Assembly (NCBI RefSeq): GCF_900110085.1
Contig: NZ_FOCK01000012.1
Location: 1-64,000 of the forward strand
Reading direction: 5' to 3'
Source: Prevotella sp. ne3005
Lineage (GTDB): Bacteria; Bacteroidota; Bacteroidia; Bacteroidales; Bacteroidaceae
Length of the DNA stretch: 64,000 nt
Shown: positions 14,953-22,906 of the stretch, piece after piece
How positions within the stretch are numbered: position 1 is the first letter of the stretch
Layout: each line of letters opens with the position of its first letter
The notes under the pieces: model-generated
Told to the model about the DNA's origin: nothing
The model's input: only the letters and a program-made list of their open reading frames with translations
Database searches by the model: none
Made by a program: the position numbers and the translations under genes

Positions 14953-14983
14953 ACCCTTCGACAAGCTCAGGGACCGAAGAAGG
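14953..14983. repeat. REP-like CTTCGACAAGCTCAGGGAC hairpin
   Basis: CCCTTCGACAAGCTCAGGGA followed by CGAAGAAGGG: a short palindrome of a type that recurs in many bacterial genomes. Located directly after the DUF4248 gene. Confidence 0.5.
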
Positions 14984-14989
14984 GCACCC

Positions 14990-15187
14990 TTATGGGCGCC
15001 CTAGGTGTTGGTAGATCATGGAGACCTCGTTTGGAAGAAACGTCCGTCGGCGTAACTTTACCAAGTGTGCCAGAACAGGATCGTCACTGAGCAGTGGCTT
15101 AAGCTTCTGCCATGCTGAACGTGGTTGGATGTAAGGAAAGTAGAGTTGGGCGAGTTCCATGCGCCCCATAGTGGTTGATGTTTGCAT
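14990..15187 (-). CDS. DUF4248-family protein
   Basis: 65 residues with the family signature: MELAQLYFPYIQPRSAWQKL near the start, LVKLRRRTFLPNEVSMIYQH and closing LGRP. DUF4248 proteins are small predicted DNA-binding or regulatory proteins found in Bacteroidales beside HU-like genes, as here, where the HU-like gene is divergent. Promoter TACCTTTG at 15228-15235 (minus strand). A start seven residues in (MGRMELAQ) is possible. Exact role unknown. Confidence 0.8.
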   Translation of the reverse strand: MQTSTTMGRMELAQLYFPYIQPRSAWQKLKPLLSDDPVLAHLVKLRRRTFLPNEVSMIYQHLGRP

Positions 15188-15281
15188 AATAGATAGATAA
15201 GATTGGTTGTTTTTCTAAAAAGCACTGCAAAGGTACTAAAAATCGGTGAGATTACCAAAAGAAAAGCGCAAATTATTTGGT

Positions 15282-15320
15282 ATAAGTACTAATAAGTACT
15301 CGTAATTACTCATAAGTACT
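15282..15320. promoter_or_regulatory. Four 10-bp repeats between divergent promoters
   Basis: ATAAGTACT occurs at 15282, 15292 and 15312, with a degenerate GTAATTACT at 15302, so four units recur every 10 bases, one face of the helix. They lie between the DUF4248 promoter (15228-15235) and the HU-like promoter TAACTTTG (15362-15369). A shared operator is inferred. Confidence 0.5.
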
Positions 15321-15448
15321 TTCAAGCAATAATTATGTTTGATAGATTGCAAAATATTTCGTAACTTTGCATCGTCAAAAGGATCCAAATTGACATGAGA
15401 GAACAAACAAACTATTTAAAAACTTAAAAAAGAAAGGAACAAACAAAA

Positions 15449-15994
15449 ATGGCAAGTGAAGTAATTGCATTTCCGGTGAATCTCCGGAAGAACAAGAATC
15501 AGTACAGCTCTTCTTACGGGAAGTATTTCCCTGAGGTAGACAGCAAGGAATCCCTGAACCTGAAGGGTTTCGCAAAACATCTCGCAGAGCACGGAAAGCT
15601 CGTAGATTATCCGATGGCAGTGCTCGTATTGCAGAACATCGTGGCGTGTCTGAAGGAGATGATAATCCAAGGTCAGCCCGTGAAGCTTGATGGCTTCGGA
15701 ACGTTCGCCCCCACCATTGAGACCGCGGGCCGAAAGGCCCAGGACACCGTAGAACAGTCGTTGGCGCTCGGACTCGACAACCTGATTGGAGGCGTACACC
15801 TGCGCTTCGTCCCCGAGAACTCGAAGGGCGAGAAGCTAACCTCGCGCGCGCTGAAGGACGAGTGTACCTTCAAGGCCGCCTACGTGGTGGAGTCGAAGAA
15901 GAAGGTCGTCGATGGCAAGGAGCGAACCTATCAGGAGAAGATTCCCATCAGCTCGTTCGCAGTCGCCACCGCATCGCCTGGAAACGGCGAGTGA
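15449..15994 (+). CDS. HU-like DNA-binding protein (HU-HIG type)
   Basis: 181 residues, start ATG 15449, promoter TAACTTTG 80 bases upstream. The N-terminal 125 residues follow the Bacteroidetes HU-HIG family: YGKYFPEVDSKESLNLKGFA, HLAEHGKLVDYPMAVLVLQN, CLKEMIIQGQPVKLDGFGTF. The family has an HU fold with an added N-terminal part and a longer tail. Here the tail (130-181) is Lys-rich. With divergent DUF4248 and the downstream smalltalk gene it forms the usual Bacteroidales set, normally followed by an N-acetylmuramoyl-L-alanine amidase, which is missing here. Confidence 0.9.
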   Translation: MASEVIAFPVNLRKNKNQYSSSYGKYFPEVDSKESLNLKGFAKHLAEHGKLVDYPMAVLVLQNIVACLKEMIIQGQPVKLDGFGTFAPTIETAGRKAQDTVEQSLALGLDNLIGGVHLRFVPENSKGEKLTSRALKDECTFKAAYVVESKKKVVDGKERTYQEKIPISSFAVATASPGNGE

Positions 15995-16001
15995 GCGAGT
16001 C

Positions 16002-16129
16002 TGTCATCTCGACCGAACGCCTTTACCAATTGTCATCTCGACTAAGCGGAGCGCATGGAGAGATCTCTCGACTTCGCTCGAGATGACAAAAGGACGCTCG
16101 AGATGACAAAAGGGCGCTCGAGATGACAA
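16002..16129. repeat. REP-like TGTCATCTCGAC cluster, copy 1
   Basis: Inverted TGTCATCTCGAC and CTCGAGATGACA words flank GCATGGAGAGATCTCTC; two further direct copies of GCTCGAGATGACAA follow. The cluster sits between the HU-like gene and the smalltalk gene. Same family as 16612-16803. Confidence 0.75.
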
Positions 16130-16163
16130 TGATGTAGAACATTAAGGCAGAAAGGAGGAATTT

Positions 16164-16265
16164 ATGTCAAAGAGAGAAACTCTGAAGTGGACGCTGCAGA
16201 TCATAGCGTCGGTGATCACGGCCGTACTCACGGCACTGGGCGCAACCTCGTGCATGGGTATGTAG
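16164..16265 (+). CDS. Smalltalk protein, 33 residues
   Basis: ATG 16164 to TAG 16263-16265. The product starts MSKRETLKWTLQIIASVITA and ends LGATSCMGM, matching the Bacteroidales smalltalk family (short, one hydrophobic helix, ending in a TSCMG-like motif). It has a real Shine-Dalgarno site, AGGAGGAA, 4 bases before the ATG, unusual for this phylum. The family lies downstream of HU-like genes; its function is unknown, although the C-terminal Cys hints at membrane anchoring. Confidence 0.85.
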   Translation: MSKRETLKWTLQIIASVITAVLTALGATSCMGM

Positions 16266-16283
16266 ACGATGACAAAGGAAACG

Positions 16284-16316
16284 GGGTGTCTGATTAAGTT
16301 CAGGCGCCCTGTTTTA
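16284..16316 (+). terminator. Terminator after smalltalk
   Basis: GGGTGTCTGA pairs with TCAGGCGCCC (10 bp including G-U pairs), followed by TGTTTTAG. Confidence 0.6.
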
Positions 16317-16611
16317 GTACAAAAAATCCCCCACCACTTCACAGTGACAGAGGAATATTTCAAAATTTTTTTATAAAAAACTATAGGGGGCGCATCATCA
16401 CGATGGGCAAAAACCATAAACTTTAATCATTAAAATCTTTTAAAATGATATACTTACACCCCTAGGAGGGGCAAATTATTTCTACAATAACTGAGATTCG
16501 CCTTCCCCAGTACGTCGATTTTCGCTTAAGCGGGTGCAAAGGTAGTGCAAATCGAGCAGAATACCAAATAAATTAATATTTATTTAGGTTTTCTCGAGCA
16601 TTCCCCTCCAT
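16317..16611. other. Gap without gene
   Basis: Contains a minus-strand hairpin with T-run (16318-16352) related to the terminator at 1338-1376. No coding sequence supported. Confidence 0.5.
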
Positions 16612-16803
16612 TGTCATCTCGACTGAGCGAAGCGCATGGAGAGATCTCTCCACTCACTCCGTTCGGTCGAGATGACAAAGGGAAGGGCGGTCGAGATGAC
16701 AAAGGGAAAGGCGCTCGGAATGACAAGAAACGGGGAGCGGTCGAGATGACAAAGGGAAGAGCGCTCGGAATGACAAGAAACGGGGGGCGCCTCGGGATGA
16801 CAG
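16612..16803. repeat. REP-like TGTCATCTCGAC cluster, copy 2
   Basis: Begins TGTCATCTCGACTGAGCGAA and continues with five or more direct GGTCGAGATGACAAAGGG or CTCGGAATGACAAGAAACGG units. It lies immediately downstream of the DUF486 gene. Confidence 0.75.
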
Positions 16804-16817
16804 ATTAGAGGGAGGCG

Positions 16818-17192
16818 CTATGGTTTCATGAAGACGAAGTAGACGGCGGCGACGAGGCAGAGGGCGGCGGCGGCATGGTTCCAGTGGAGCTGCTCGTGCT
16901 GGAAGATGACGTTGGCGATGACGGCGAAGACCACCAGTGAGATACACTCCTGGATGACCTTGAGCTGCACGAGGTTGAAGGGACCTCCGTTGTCGATGAA
17001 CCCGATACGGTTGGCAGGTACCTGACAGCAGTATTCGAAGAAGGCAATCATCCACGAGAAGGCGATGACCAGATAGAGGGGCCAGTTGGAGGAGATGCCT
17101 GACTGCTGGAGGCGCAGATGGCCATACCAGGCGAAGGTCATAAACACATTGCTCATGATGAGCAGCACAATCGTATAAATTCCGTTAGTCAT
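16818..17192 (-). CDS. DUF486 / DMT-superfamily small membrane protein
   Basis: 124 residues from ATG 17192 (MTNGIYTIVLLIMSNVFMTF). Four hydrophobic segments (about 5-25, 35-55, 72-92, 100-122) and the family motifs FAWYGHLR, FEYCCQVPANRIG and FNLVQLKVIQE identify DUF486 (COG3169), drug/metabolite-transporter related. The upstream in-frame extension crosses the promoter TACCTTTG (17218-17225). Substrate unknown. Single gene. Confidence 0.85.
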   Translation of the reverse strand: MTNGIYTIVLLIMSNVFMTFAWYGHLRLQQSGISSNWPLYLVIAFSWMIAFFEYCCQVPANRIGFIDNGGPFNLVQLKVIQECISLVVFAVIANVIFQHEQLHWNHAAAALCLVAAVYFVFMKP

Positions 17193-17306
17193 ACTTCCAC
17201 GCTTTAGAAATTGGCTGCAAAGGTACACATTTTTTTTGAATTCGCATTTATTTTCAAAATATTATCGTAACTTTGTACCCACGGATTAATAAAACCAAGA
17301 ACCAAT

Positions 17307-18008
17307 ATGAAGAAGATTCTATTTTGCAGTGCATGGCTGCTGATGGCATTCTGTCTGCAGACCATGGCCCAGGCAGAGCTGAAGACCTGGACTTACGGTG
17401 GACACACCTACACCCAGAAGGGCACGCTCACGGCCAAACACTATGACAAGAAGGCCACAGGCGTGGTGACGTTTACCAATGTTCCCTCAGACTATGAGGA
17501 GTTTGAGACGGTCTATAAGCAGTTTCTAGGCAAGACCCCTCACGGTACGGCTGCCATGATGGTGATGGCGATGGAGATCTACGGCAGAGACCGCGAGGTG
17601 GGCAAGCAGTGTATCGAACTGATCAACTACCCCTCGAACGTGAACTCCGTCATCTCGCGCCTGAAGGATAAGTATGGTACGTCGGCCTATGCCCCTGAGA
17701 ACGACAGTTACAACCAGCGCTACCTGCCTGCCGCTGTGCTGAAGGGAGCCACACCGCAGAACGGCTACAGGCCGCAACGCCCCTATACGGTGGAGATGAA
17801 GGCCAGCGTGAACAAGCATCAGGAGATGCAGATCTCAGGGTCGGGACGCGTGATGTATGTCTATGTGATGGGTAAGGGCTGGGACACAGAACAGCGCTCC
17901 GTGGAGATTATCCGACAGCCTAACCAGCCACTCTATCAGATTTTCAATTGTCCTTCATTATACACACAGTGTAAGACCATCCAAGGAAGGTGGCAGGGAC
18001 TCGAATAG
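17307..18008 (+). CDS. Secreted protein, probably DUF6935 family
   Basis: 233 residues with signal peptide MKKILFCSAWLLMAFCLQTM ending AQA. The body has FLGKTPHGTAAMMVMAMEIY, CIELINYPSNVNSVISRLKD, and RYLPAAVLKGATPQNGY, a pattern I associate with the DUF6935 family of Bacteroidetes; this assignment is from memory. Exported, role unknown. Promoter TAACTTTG near 17266-17273. A strong inverted repeat follows at 18039-18089. Confidence 0.75.
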   Translation: MKKILFCSAWLLMAFCLQTMAQAELKTWTYGGHTYTQKGTLTAKHYDKKATGVVTFTNVPSDYEEFETVYKQFLGKTPHGTAAMMVMAMEIYGRDREVGKQCIELINYPSNVNSVISRLKDKYGTSAYAPENDSYNQRYLPAAVLKGATPQNGYRPQRPYTVEMKASVNKHQEMQISGSGRVMYVYVMGKGWDTEQRSVEIIRQPNQPLYQIFNCPSLYTQCKTIQGRWQGLE

Positions 18009-18038
18009 GCTTGATAATCATCAATTAAGCCCAAAACT

Positions 18039-18089
18039 AATTGCACAAAACAGCCAAAGTGTGCACAATTTGGCTGATTTTGTGCAATT
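18039..18089. promoter_or_regulatory. Large inverted repeat upstream of etfBA
   Basis: A 20-base arm at 18039-18058 (beginning AATTGCACAAAA) pairs with 18069-18089 with a one-base bulge; a further TGCACAAAA occurs at 18101-18109 next to the etf promoter TACCTTTG (18116-18123). It may end the upstream gene, act as operator of the etf operon, or both. Confidence 0.5.
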
Positions 18090-18170
18090 TATTTTGCCAT
18101 ATGCACAAAAATGACTACCTTTGCAGCCGATTTTGGAAAAAGGATATCATTTTTACACATTATTAATAAT

Positions 18171-19055
18171 ATGGCTTTAAAGATTGTTGTTCTGGCCAAG
18201 CAAGTGCCAGACACCCGTAACGTGGGTAAGGACGCCATGACGGCTGAAGGAACCGTTAACCGCGCTGCCCTACCCGCCATCTTCAATCCAGAAGATTTGA
18301 ACGCCTTGGAGCAGGCCCTTCGCTTGAAGGAGCAGAATCCAGGCTCAACAGTAGGAATCCTCACGATGGGTCCTCCACGTGCAGGTGAGATTATCCGTCA
18401 GGGACTTTATCGTGGCGCTGATACCGGTTGGTTGCTCACCGACCGTCTGTTCGCAGGTGCCGATACCCTTGCTACCTCTTACGCACTGGCTACGGCCATC
18501 AAGAAGATTGGCGATGTGGACATCGTGATTGGTGGTCGTCAGGCTATCGACGGTGATACCGCCCAGGTTGGTCCTCAGGTGGCCCAGAAGCTGGGTCTGA
18601 ACCAGGTAACTTATGTTGAAGAAGTTAAAGAAGTTAAGGAAGTTAATGGAGTTAAGAAGGTTACCGTGAAGCGTGTGATCGACGGAGGTGTGGAGACCGT
18701 AGAGGCTCCCCTGCCCGTAGTGATTACCGTGAACGGAAGTGCTGCCCCCTGCCGCCCCCAGAACGCCAAGCTGGTGATGAAGTACAAGCGTGCTACCTGC
18801 CCCATGGAGCGTCCGGCTGAGGGTACTCCCTACGATTATCTGTATGAGGAGCGTCCCGAGCTGAACCTGAACCAGTGGAGCGTGGCTGATGTAGATGGCG
18901 ACGTGATGCAGTGTGGTCTGAATGGTTCGCCCACGAAGGTGAAGGCCATCAAGAACATCGTGTTCCAGGCTAAGGAGTCGAAAACTTTGACGGCTTCAGA
19001 TGCTGATATCGAGGGAATGATCAAAGAATTGTTGGAAGAGAAGATTATTGGTTAA
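18171..19055 (+). CDS. etfB: Electron transfer flavoprotein, beta subunit
   Basis: 294 residues from ATG 18171 (MALKIVVLAKQVPDTRNV), the normal ETF-beta start. Family motifs: AIFNPEDLNALEQALRLKE, VGILTMGPPRAGEIIRQGL, GRQAIDGDTAQVGPQVAQ, LPVVITVNGSAAPCRPQN. It binds AMP or FAD and passes electrons between dehydrogenases and the quinone pool with EtfA. A lysine/valine repeat, VEEVKEVKEVNGVKKV, comes from tandem GAAGTTAA units and looks like a repeat-expanded loop. It leads the operon etfB-etfA-acyl-CoA dehydrogenase, 5 bases before etfA. Confidence 0.95.
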   Translation: MALKIVVLAKQVPDTRNVGKDAMTAEGTVNRAALPAIFNPEDLNALEQALRLKEQNPGSTVGILTMGPPRAGEIIRQGLYRGADTGWLLTDRLFAGADTLATSYALATAIKKIGDVDIVIGGRQAIDGDTAQVGPQVAQKLGLNQVTYVEEVKEVKEVNGVKKVTVKRVIDGGVETVEAPLPVVITVNGSAAPCRPQNAKLVMKYKRATCPMERPAEGTPYDYLYEERPELNLNQWSVADVDGDVMQCGLNGSPTKVKAIKNIVFQAKESKTLTASDADIEGMIKELLEEKIIG

Positions 19056-19060
19056 GAGAT

Positions 19061-20083
19061 ATGAATAATGTTTTTGTATATTGCGAAATAGAAGGTACTC
19101 AGGTACAGGAAGTATCTCAGGAGCTGCTGACCAAGGGTCGCAAGCTCGCCAATACATTAGGTGTGGAGCTCCACGCCGTGGTGGCTGGTACAGACATCAA
19201 GGGCAAGGTGGAGGATCAGATTCTGCCTTATGGTGTCGACAAGCTGTTTGTGTTCGACGCTAAGGACCTGTTCCCCTACACCTCAGCGCCCCACACGGAT
19301 ATCCTCGTGAACCTCTTCAAGGAGGAGCAGCCTCAGATCTGTCTGATGGGTGCTACCGTAATTGGTCGTGACCTCGGTCCCCGTGTATCGTCATCGCTGA
19401 CCTCTGGTCTGACTGCTGACTGCACAGAACTGGAGATCGGTCCGTATGAGGATAAGAAGGAGGGTAAGAGCTATGAGAATCTGCTCTATCAGATTCGTCC
19501 TGCCTTCGGTGGTAACATCGTGGCTACCATCGTGAACCCCGACCACCGTCCTCAGATGGCTACCGTCCGCTCTGGCGTGATGCAGAAGGCTATCTACGAG
19601 GGTGAGTGCAAGAAGGAGGTGGTTTATCCCGAGGTAAGTAAGTATGTAAGCCCTGAGGCTTTCGTCGTGAAGGTGCTCGACCACCATGTAGAGGCTGCCA
19701 AGCACAACCTGAAGGGTGCGCCCATCGTGGTGGCTGGTGGTTACGGTATGGGTTCGAAGGAGAACTTCGACCTGCTGTTCGACTTGGCCAAGGTGCTGCA
19801 TGGTGAGGTTGGTGGTAGTCGTGCCGCTGTGGATGCTGGATGGCTCGACCACGACCGTCAGATTGGTCAGACCGGTGTCACCGTTCATCCGAAGGTGTAT
19901 ATCGCCTGCGGTATCTCCGGACAGATCCAGCACATCGCTGGTATGCAGGATTCTGGTATCATCATCTCTGTGAACAGCGATCCCGATGCCCCTATCAACA
20001 AGATTGCAGACTACGTGATCGTTGGTACTGTGGAAGAGGTAGTTCCCAAACTCATTAAATACTATAAGCAAAATTCGAAGTAA
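19061..20083 (+). CDS. etfA: Electron transfer flavoprotein, alpha subunit
   Basis: 340 residues. N-terminal domain to about 190; the C-terminal FAD domain shows VVAGGYGMGSKENFDLLFDL, VGGSRAAVDAGW, QIGQTGVTVHPKVYIACGIS and INSDPDAPINKIADYVIVG-type motif (here SVNSDPDAPINKIADY), diagnostic for EtfA. It forms the heterodimer with EtfB and serves the acyl-CoA dehydrogenase encoded 2 bases downstream. Confidence 0.96.
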   Translation: MNNVFVYCEIEGTQVQEVSQELLTKGRKLANTLGVELHAVVAGTDIKGKVEDQILPYGVDKLFVFDAKDLFPYTSAPHTDILVNLFKEEQPQICLMGATVIGRDLGPRVSSSLTSGLTADCTELEIGPYEDKKEGKSYENLLYQIRPAFGGNIVATIVNPDHRPQMATVRSGVMQKAIYEGECKKEVVYPEVSKYVSPEAFVVKVLDHHVEAAKHNLKGAPIVVAGGYGMGSKENFDLLFDLAKVLHGEVGGSRAAVDAGWLDHDRQIGQTGVTVHPKVYIACGISGQIQHIAGMQDSGIIISVNSDPDAPINKIADYVIVGTVEEVVPKLIKYYKQNSK

Positions 20084-20085
20084 TT

Positions 20086-21798
20086 ATGGCAAACTATTAT
20101 AGCGATCATCCTGAGATCGGGTTCTACTTGAACCACCCCCTGATGGCTCGTATCGTTGAGCTGAAAGAAAAGGGTTTCGCTGATGCGAAAGAATATGATT
20201 ACGCCCCCGTTGACCTGGGCGATGCCATCGAGAACTACAAGCAGATTCTCGACATCACCGGCGACGTGGCTGCCAACATCATCGAGCCGAACTCTGAGAG
20301 CGTTGACCTTGAAGGTCCACACCTTGAGAACGGACGTATGATCTACGCCTCTAAGACTTACGAGAACCTCGACGCCACCCGCAAGGCTGGTCTGTGGGGC
20401 GTAAGTATGCCCCGTCGTTACGGCGGCTTGAACCTGCCTAACGCCATCTTCTCCATGCTGAGTGAGATGATCTCGGCTGCTGATGCCGGTTTCCAGAATA
20501 TCTGGAGCTTGCAGAGCTGTATCGACACCTTGTATGAGTTCGGTAGCGAGGAGCAGCGCCAGAAGTATATCCCACGCGTTTGCGCTGGTGAGGGTATGAG
20601 TATGGACCTCACAGAGCCCGATGCCGGTTCTGACCTGCAGCGCGTGATGCTGAAGGCCACCTTCGACGAGAAGGAGAACTGCTGGCGCCTGAACGGTGTG
20701 AAGCGTTTCATCACCAACGGTGACTCAGACATCCACCTCGTGCTGGCCCGCTCTGAGGAGGGCACGAAGGACGGACGTGGTCTGTCGATGTTCATCTACG
20801 ACAAGCGCCAGGGTGGCGTGAACGTGCGCCACATCGAGCACAAGCTGGGTATCCATGGATCTCCCACCTGTGAGCTGACCTATAAGAACGCCAAGGCAGA
20901 GCTCTGCGGTAGCACCCGTCTGGGACTGATCAAGTATGTGATGGCCCTGATGAACGGTGCCCGTCTGGGTATCGCTGCACAGAGTGTAGGTGTGGAGCAG
21001 GAGGCTTACAACGAGGGACTGGCTTACGCCAAGGAGCGTCAGCAGTTTGGTGATAAGATCATCAACTTCCCCGCTGTATATGATATGCTCTCCCGTATGA
21101 AGGCCAAGCTCGATGCTGGTCGTTCACTCCTTTACGAGACAGCCTGCTACGTGGACGTCTACAAGTGCCTCGAGGATATTGCCCGCGATCGTGCCCTCAC
21201 CGCTGAGGAGAAGCAGGAGCTGAAGAAGTATCAGCGTCTGGCTGATGCCTTCACACCACTGGCTAAGGGTATGAACTCAGAGTATGCCAACCAGAACGCC
21301 TACGATGCCATCAGCATCCACGGTGGTTCAGGTTTCATCATGGAGTATAAGAGTCAGCGCCTGTTCCGCGATGCCCGTATCTTCTCTATCTACGAGGGTA
21401 CGACCCAGTTGCAGGTGGTGGCCGCCATCCGTTATATCACCAACGGCACGATGCTGAACAACATCAAGGATATGCTCGCTGCCCTGCCCGCAGAGGCTAA
21501 TGCTGCCCTGAAGGCCCGTGTGGAGAAGCTCATCCCCGTTTACGAGGAGGCTCTTGCCAACGTGAAGGCTCTGGAGAATCAGGATGCACAGGATTTCCTG
21601 GCTCGTCGTCTGTACGATATGACGGCTGAGCTCGTGATGAGCCTGCTCATCATCCGCGATGCTGCCAAGGCTCCTGAGATGTTCGAGAAGAGCGCCAACG
21701 TCTATGTTCGCATGACGGAGGAGGATGTATATGGTAAGTCAGCCTACATCAAGGCCTTCCAGGTGGAGGACCTCGAGAGCTTCAAGGCTGCAGAATAA
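20086..21798 (+). CDS. Acyl-CoA dehydrogenase
   Basis: 570 residues, longer than the 380 typical of short-chain enzymes because of a C-terminal extension after about 450, as in the FadE-like group with an AcylCoA_DH_C-type tail. Motifs: MSMDLTEPDAGSD (flavin/substrate loop), RFITNGDSD, KLGIHGSPTCELTYKNA, GARLGIAAQSVGVEQEAY, AISIHGGSGFIMEY and YEGTTQLQ, whose Glu is the usual catalytic base. It oxidises an acyl-CoA and reduces EtfAB from the same operon; the chain length is not evident from sequence. Confidence 0.93.
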   Translation: MANYYSDHPEIGFYLNHPLMARIVELKEKGFADAKEYDYAPVDLGDAIENYKQILDITGDVAANIIEPNSESVDLEGPHLENGRMIYASKTYENLDATRKAGLWGVSMPRRYGGLNLPNAIFSMLSEMISAADAGFQNIWSLQSCIDTLYEFGSEEQRQKYIPRVCAGEGMSMDLTEPDAGSDLQRVMLKATFDEKENCWRLNGVKRFITNGDSDIHLVLARSEEGTKDGRGLSMFIYDKRQGGVNVRHIEHKLGIHGSPTCELTYKNAKAELCGSTRLGLIKYVMALMNGARLGIAAQSVGVEQEAYNEGLAYAKERQQFGDKIINFPAVYDMLSRMKAKLDAGRSLLYETACYVDVYKCLEDIARDRALTAEEKQELKKYQRLADAFTPLAKGMNSEYANQNAYDAISIHGGSGFIMEYKSQRLFRDARIFSIYEGTTQLQVVAAIRYITNGTMLNNIKDMLAALPAEANAALKARVEKLIPVYEEALANVKALENQDAQDFLARRLYDMTAELVMSLLIIRDAAKAPEMFEKSANVYVRMTEEDVYGKSAYIKAFQVEDLESFKAAE

Positions 21799-21811
21799 GA
21801 AGCATCAAGTA

Positions 21812-22906
21812 ATGATGAAGAAGCTTATTACCCTACTCTTTATACTGTCTGCTGTGCCCTCTGTGGCACAGCAGATTCGTACTATAGATAAGGACGGGCA
21901 ACCGATTCCCTATGTGTCGGTGCTGACTACTGATGCGAAATATATCGGCATTACCGATCTTGACGGTATTCTGAAGGACGTGAAGGGTGCCGATACCATT
22001 GCCGTGAGTCATGTGGCCTACAAGTCGAAGCTCTACAAGGTGAATGGCAAGAGTGGCAGTATTATTCTTGAGGATGCCGACTTCGGTCTGCCCGAGATTG
22101 TGGTGAAGAAGAAGCCTTATGTGTATGCCCAGACCTACTACCGCATATTCTATTATGACGATAGCCTGGGCGTGGTCTACTATCGTGTGGGCTTGACGGA
22201 CAATGTCATCGACCGCAAGACCAAGAAGCTCTCTGCAAACACTCGCAACGCCTCGAAAGCCAAGTATAGTATCTTAAAAACGGTACTCAATACCCTTGTG
22301 GGTAGCAAGTTAAACAAACGTAGTGAGTTGCCGATGAAGAAGATAGAAGAGTCGCTGAAGAAAAGCTACGAAGCCAACAAGGTGAAGATCACTGACGAGG
22401 GCCCGGGCAAGAAGCGCATCAGCGACTTCAAGGGCACGGTAGGCTACATCACCGACAACCAGTCTACTGGTCAGCGTCGCTACTCTGTCAATATGTCAAA
22501 ACTGTACAATGACAAACTCGAAGCCACAGGCAAGACAAAGGAGTTGGCCAAGCGAGAAAAAAGAGATGCCAAAAAGAAGAACGAGCAGGACAATGACTAC
22601 TTCGTCTTCCGTATCGACGAGAACGGCAATTACTCGCCTGAGGACTTCATGATGATGCAGTATATGACGAGTTTTGACAAAACTGAGAAGGACGGTAGGA
22701 ATGTACATGTCGTCATGGCCTTACAGGTGTTCACCATCGATCGGGCTTATGTCGACAAAAACGAGCTGAAGGCACTGAAGAAGGACAACAAGATCAAGAT
22801 GAACTATCAGAATATCCGCCAGTTTGAGCAAGCCCACAAGATTCCTGCTCTCGCCCCGGCCATTCAGAAGAAACTAAACGAACTTTGGAAAGCAGATGAA
22901 GAGTAG
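21812..22906 (+). CDS. Exported CarboxypepD_reg-like protein
   Basis: 364 residues from ATG 21812, just 13 bases after the dehydrogenase stop. Signal peptide MMKKLITLLFILSAVPSVAQ, then a carboxypeptidase-regulatory-like beta sandwich (residues 20-90: IDKDGQPIPYVSVLTTDAKY, GITDLDGI, VSHVAYKS). The remainder is charged, with long Lys-rich stretches, and unrecognised. Periplasmic or outer-membrane associated by inference. Co-transcription with the etf operon is possible but the function seems unrelated. Confidence 0.8.
   Translation: MMKKLITLLFILSAVPSVAQQIRTIDKDGQPIPYVSVLTTDAKYIGITDLDGILKDVKGADTIAVSHVAYKSKLYKVNGKSGSIILEDADFGLPEIVVKKKPYVYAQTYYRIFYYDDSLGVVYYRVGLTDNVIDRKTKKLSANTRNASKAKYSILKTVLNTLVGSKLNKRSELPMKKIEESLKKSYEANKVKITDEGPGKKRISDFKGTVGYITDNQSTGQRRYSVNMSKLYNDKLEATGKTKELAKREKRDAKKKNEQDNDYFVFRIDENGNYSPEDFMMMQYMTSFDKTEKDGRNVHVVMALQVFTIDRAYVDKNELKALKKDNKIKMNYQNIRQFEQAHKIPALAPAIQKKLNELWKADEE

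Noticed and set aside
16142..16417. Minus-strand 91-codon frame over the smalltalk gene
   Set aside because: The plus-strand smalltalk product with a Shine-Dalgarno site and family match is clearly the real one.
19391..20071. 226-codon minus-strand frame within etfA
   Set aside because: Antisense shadow of a clearly identified gene.
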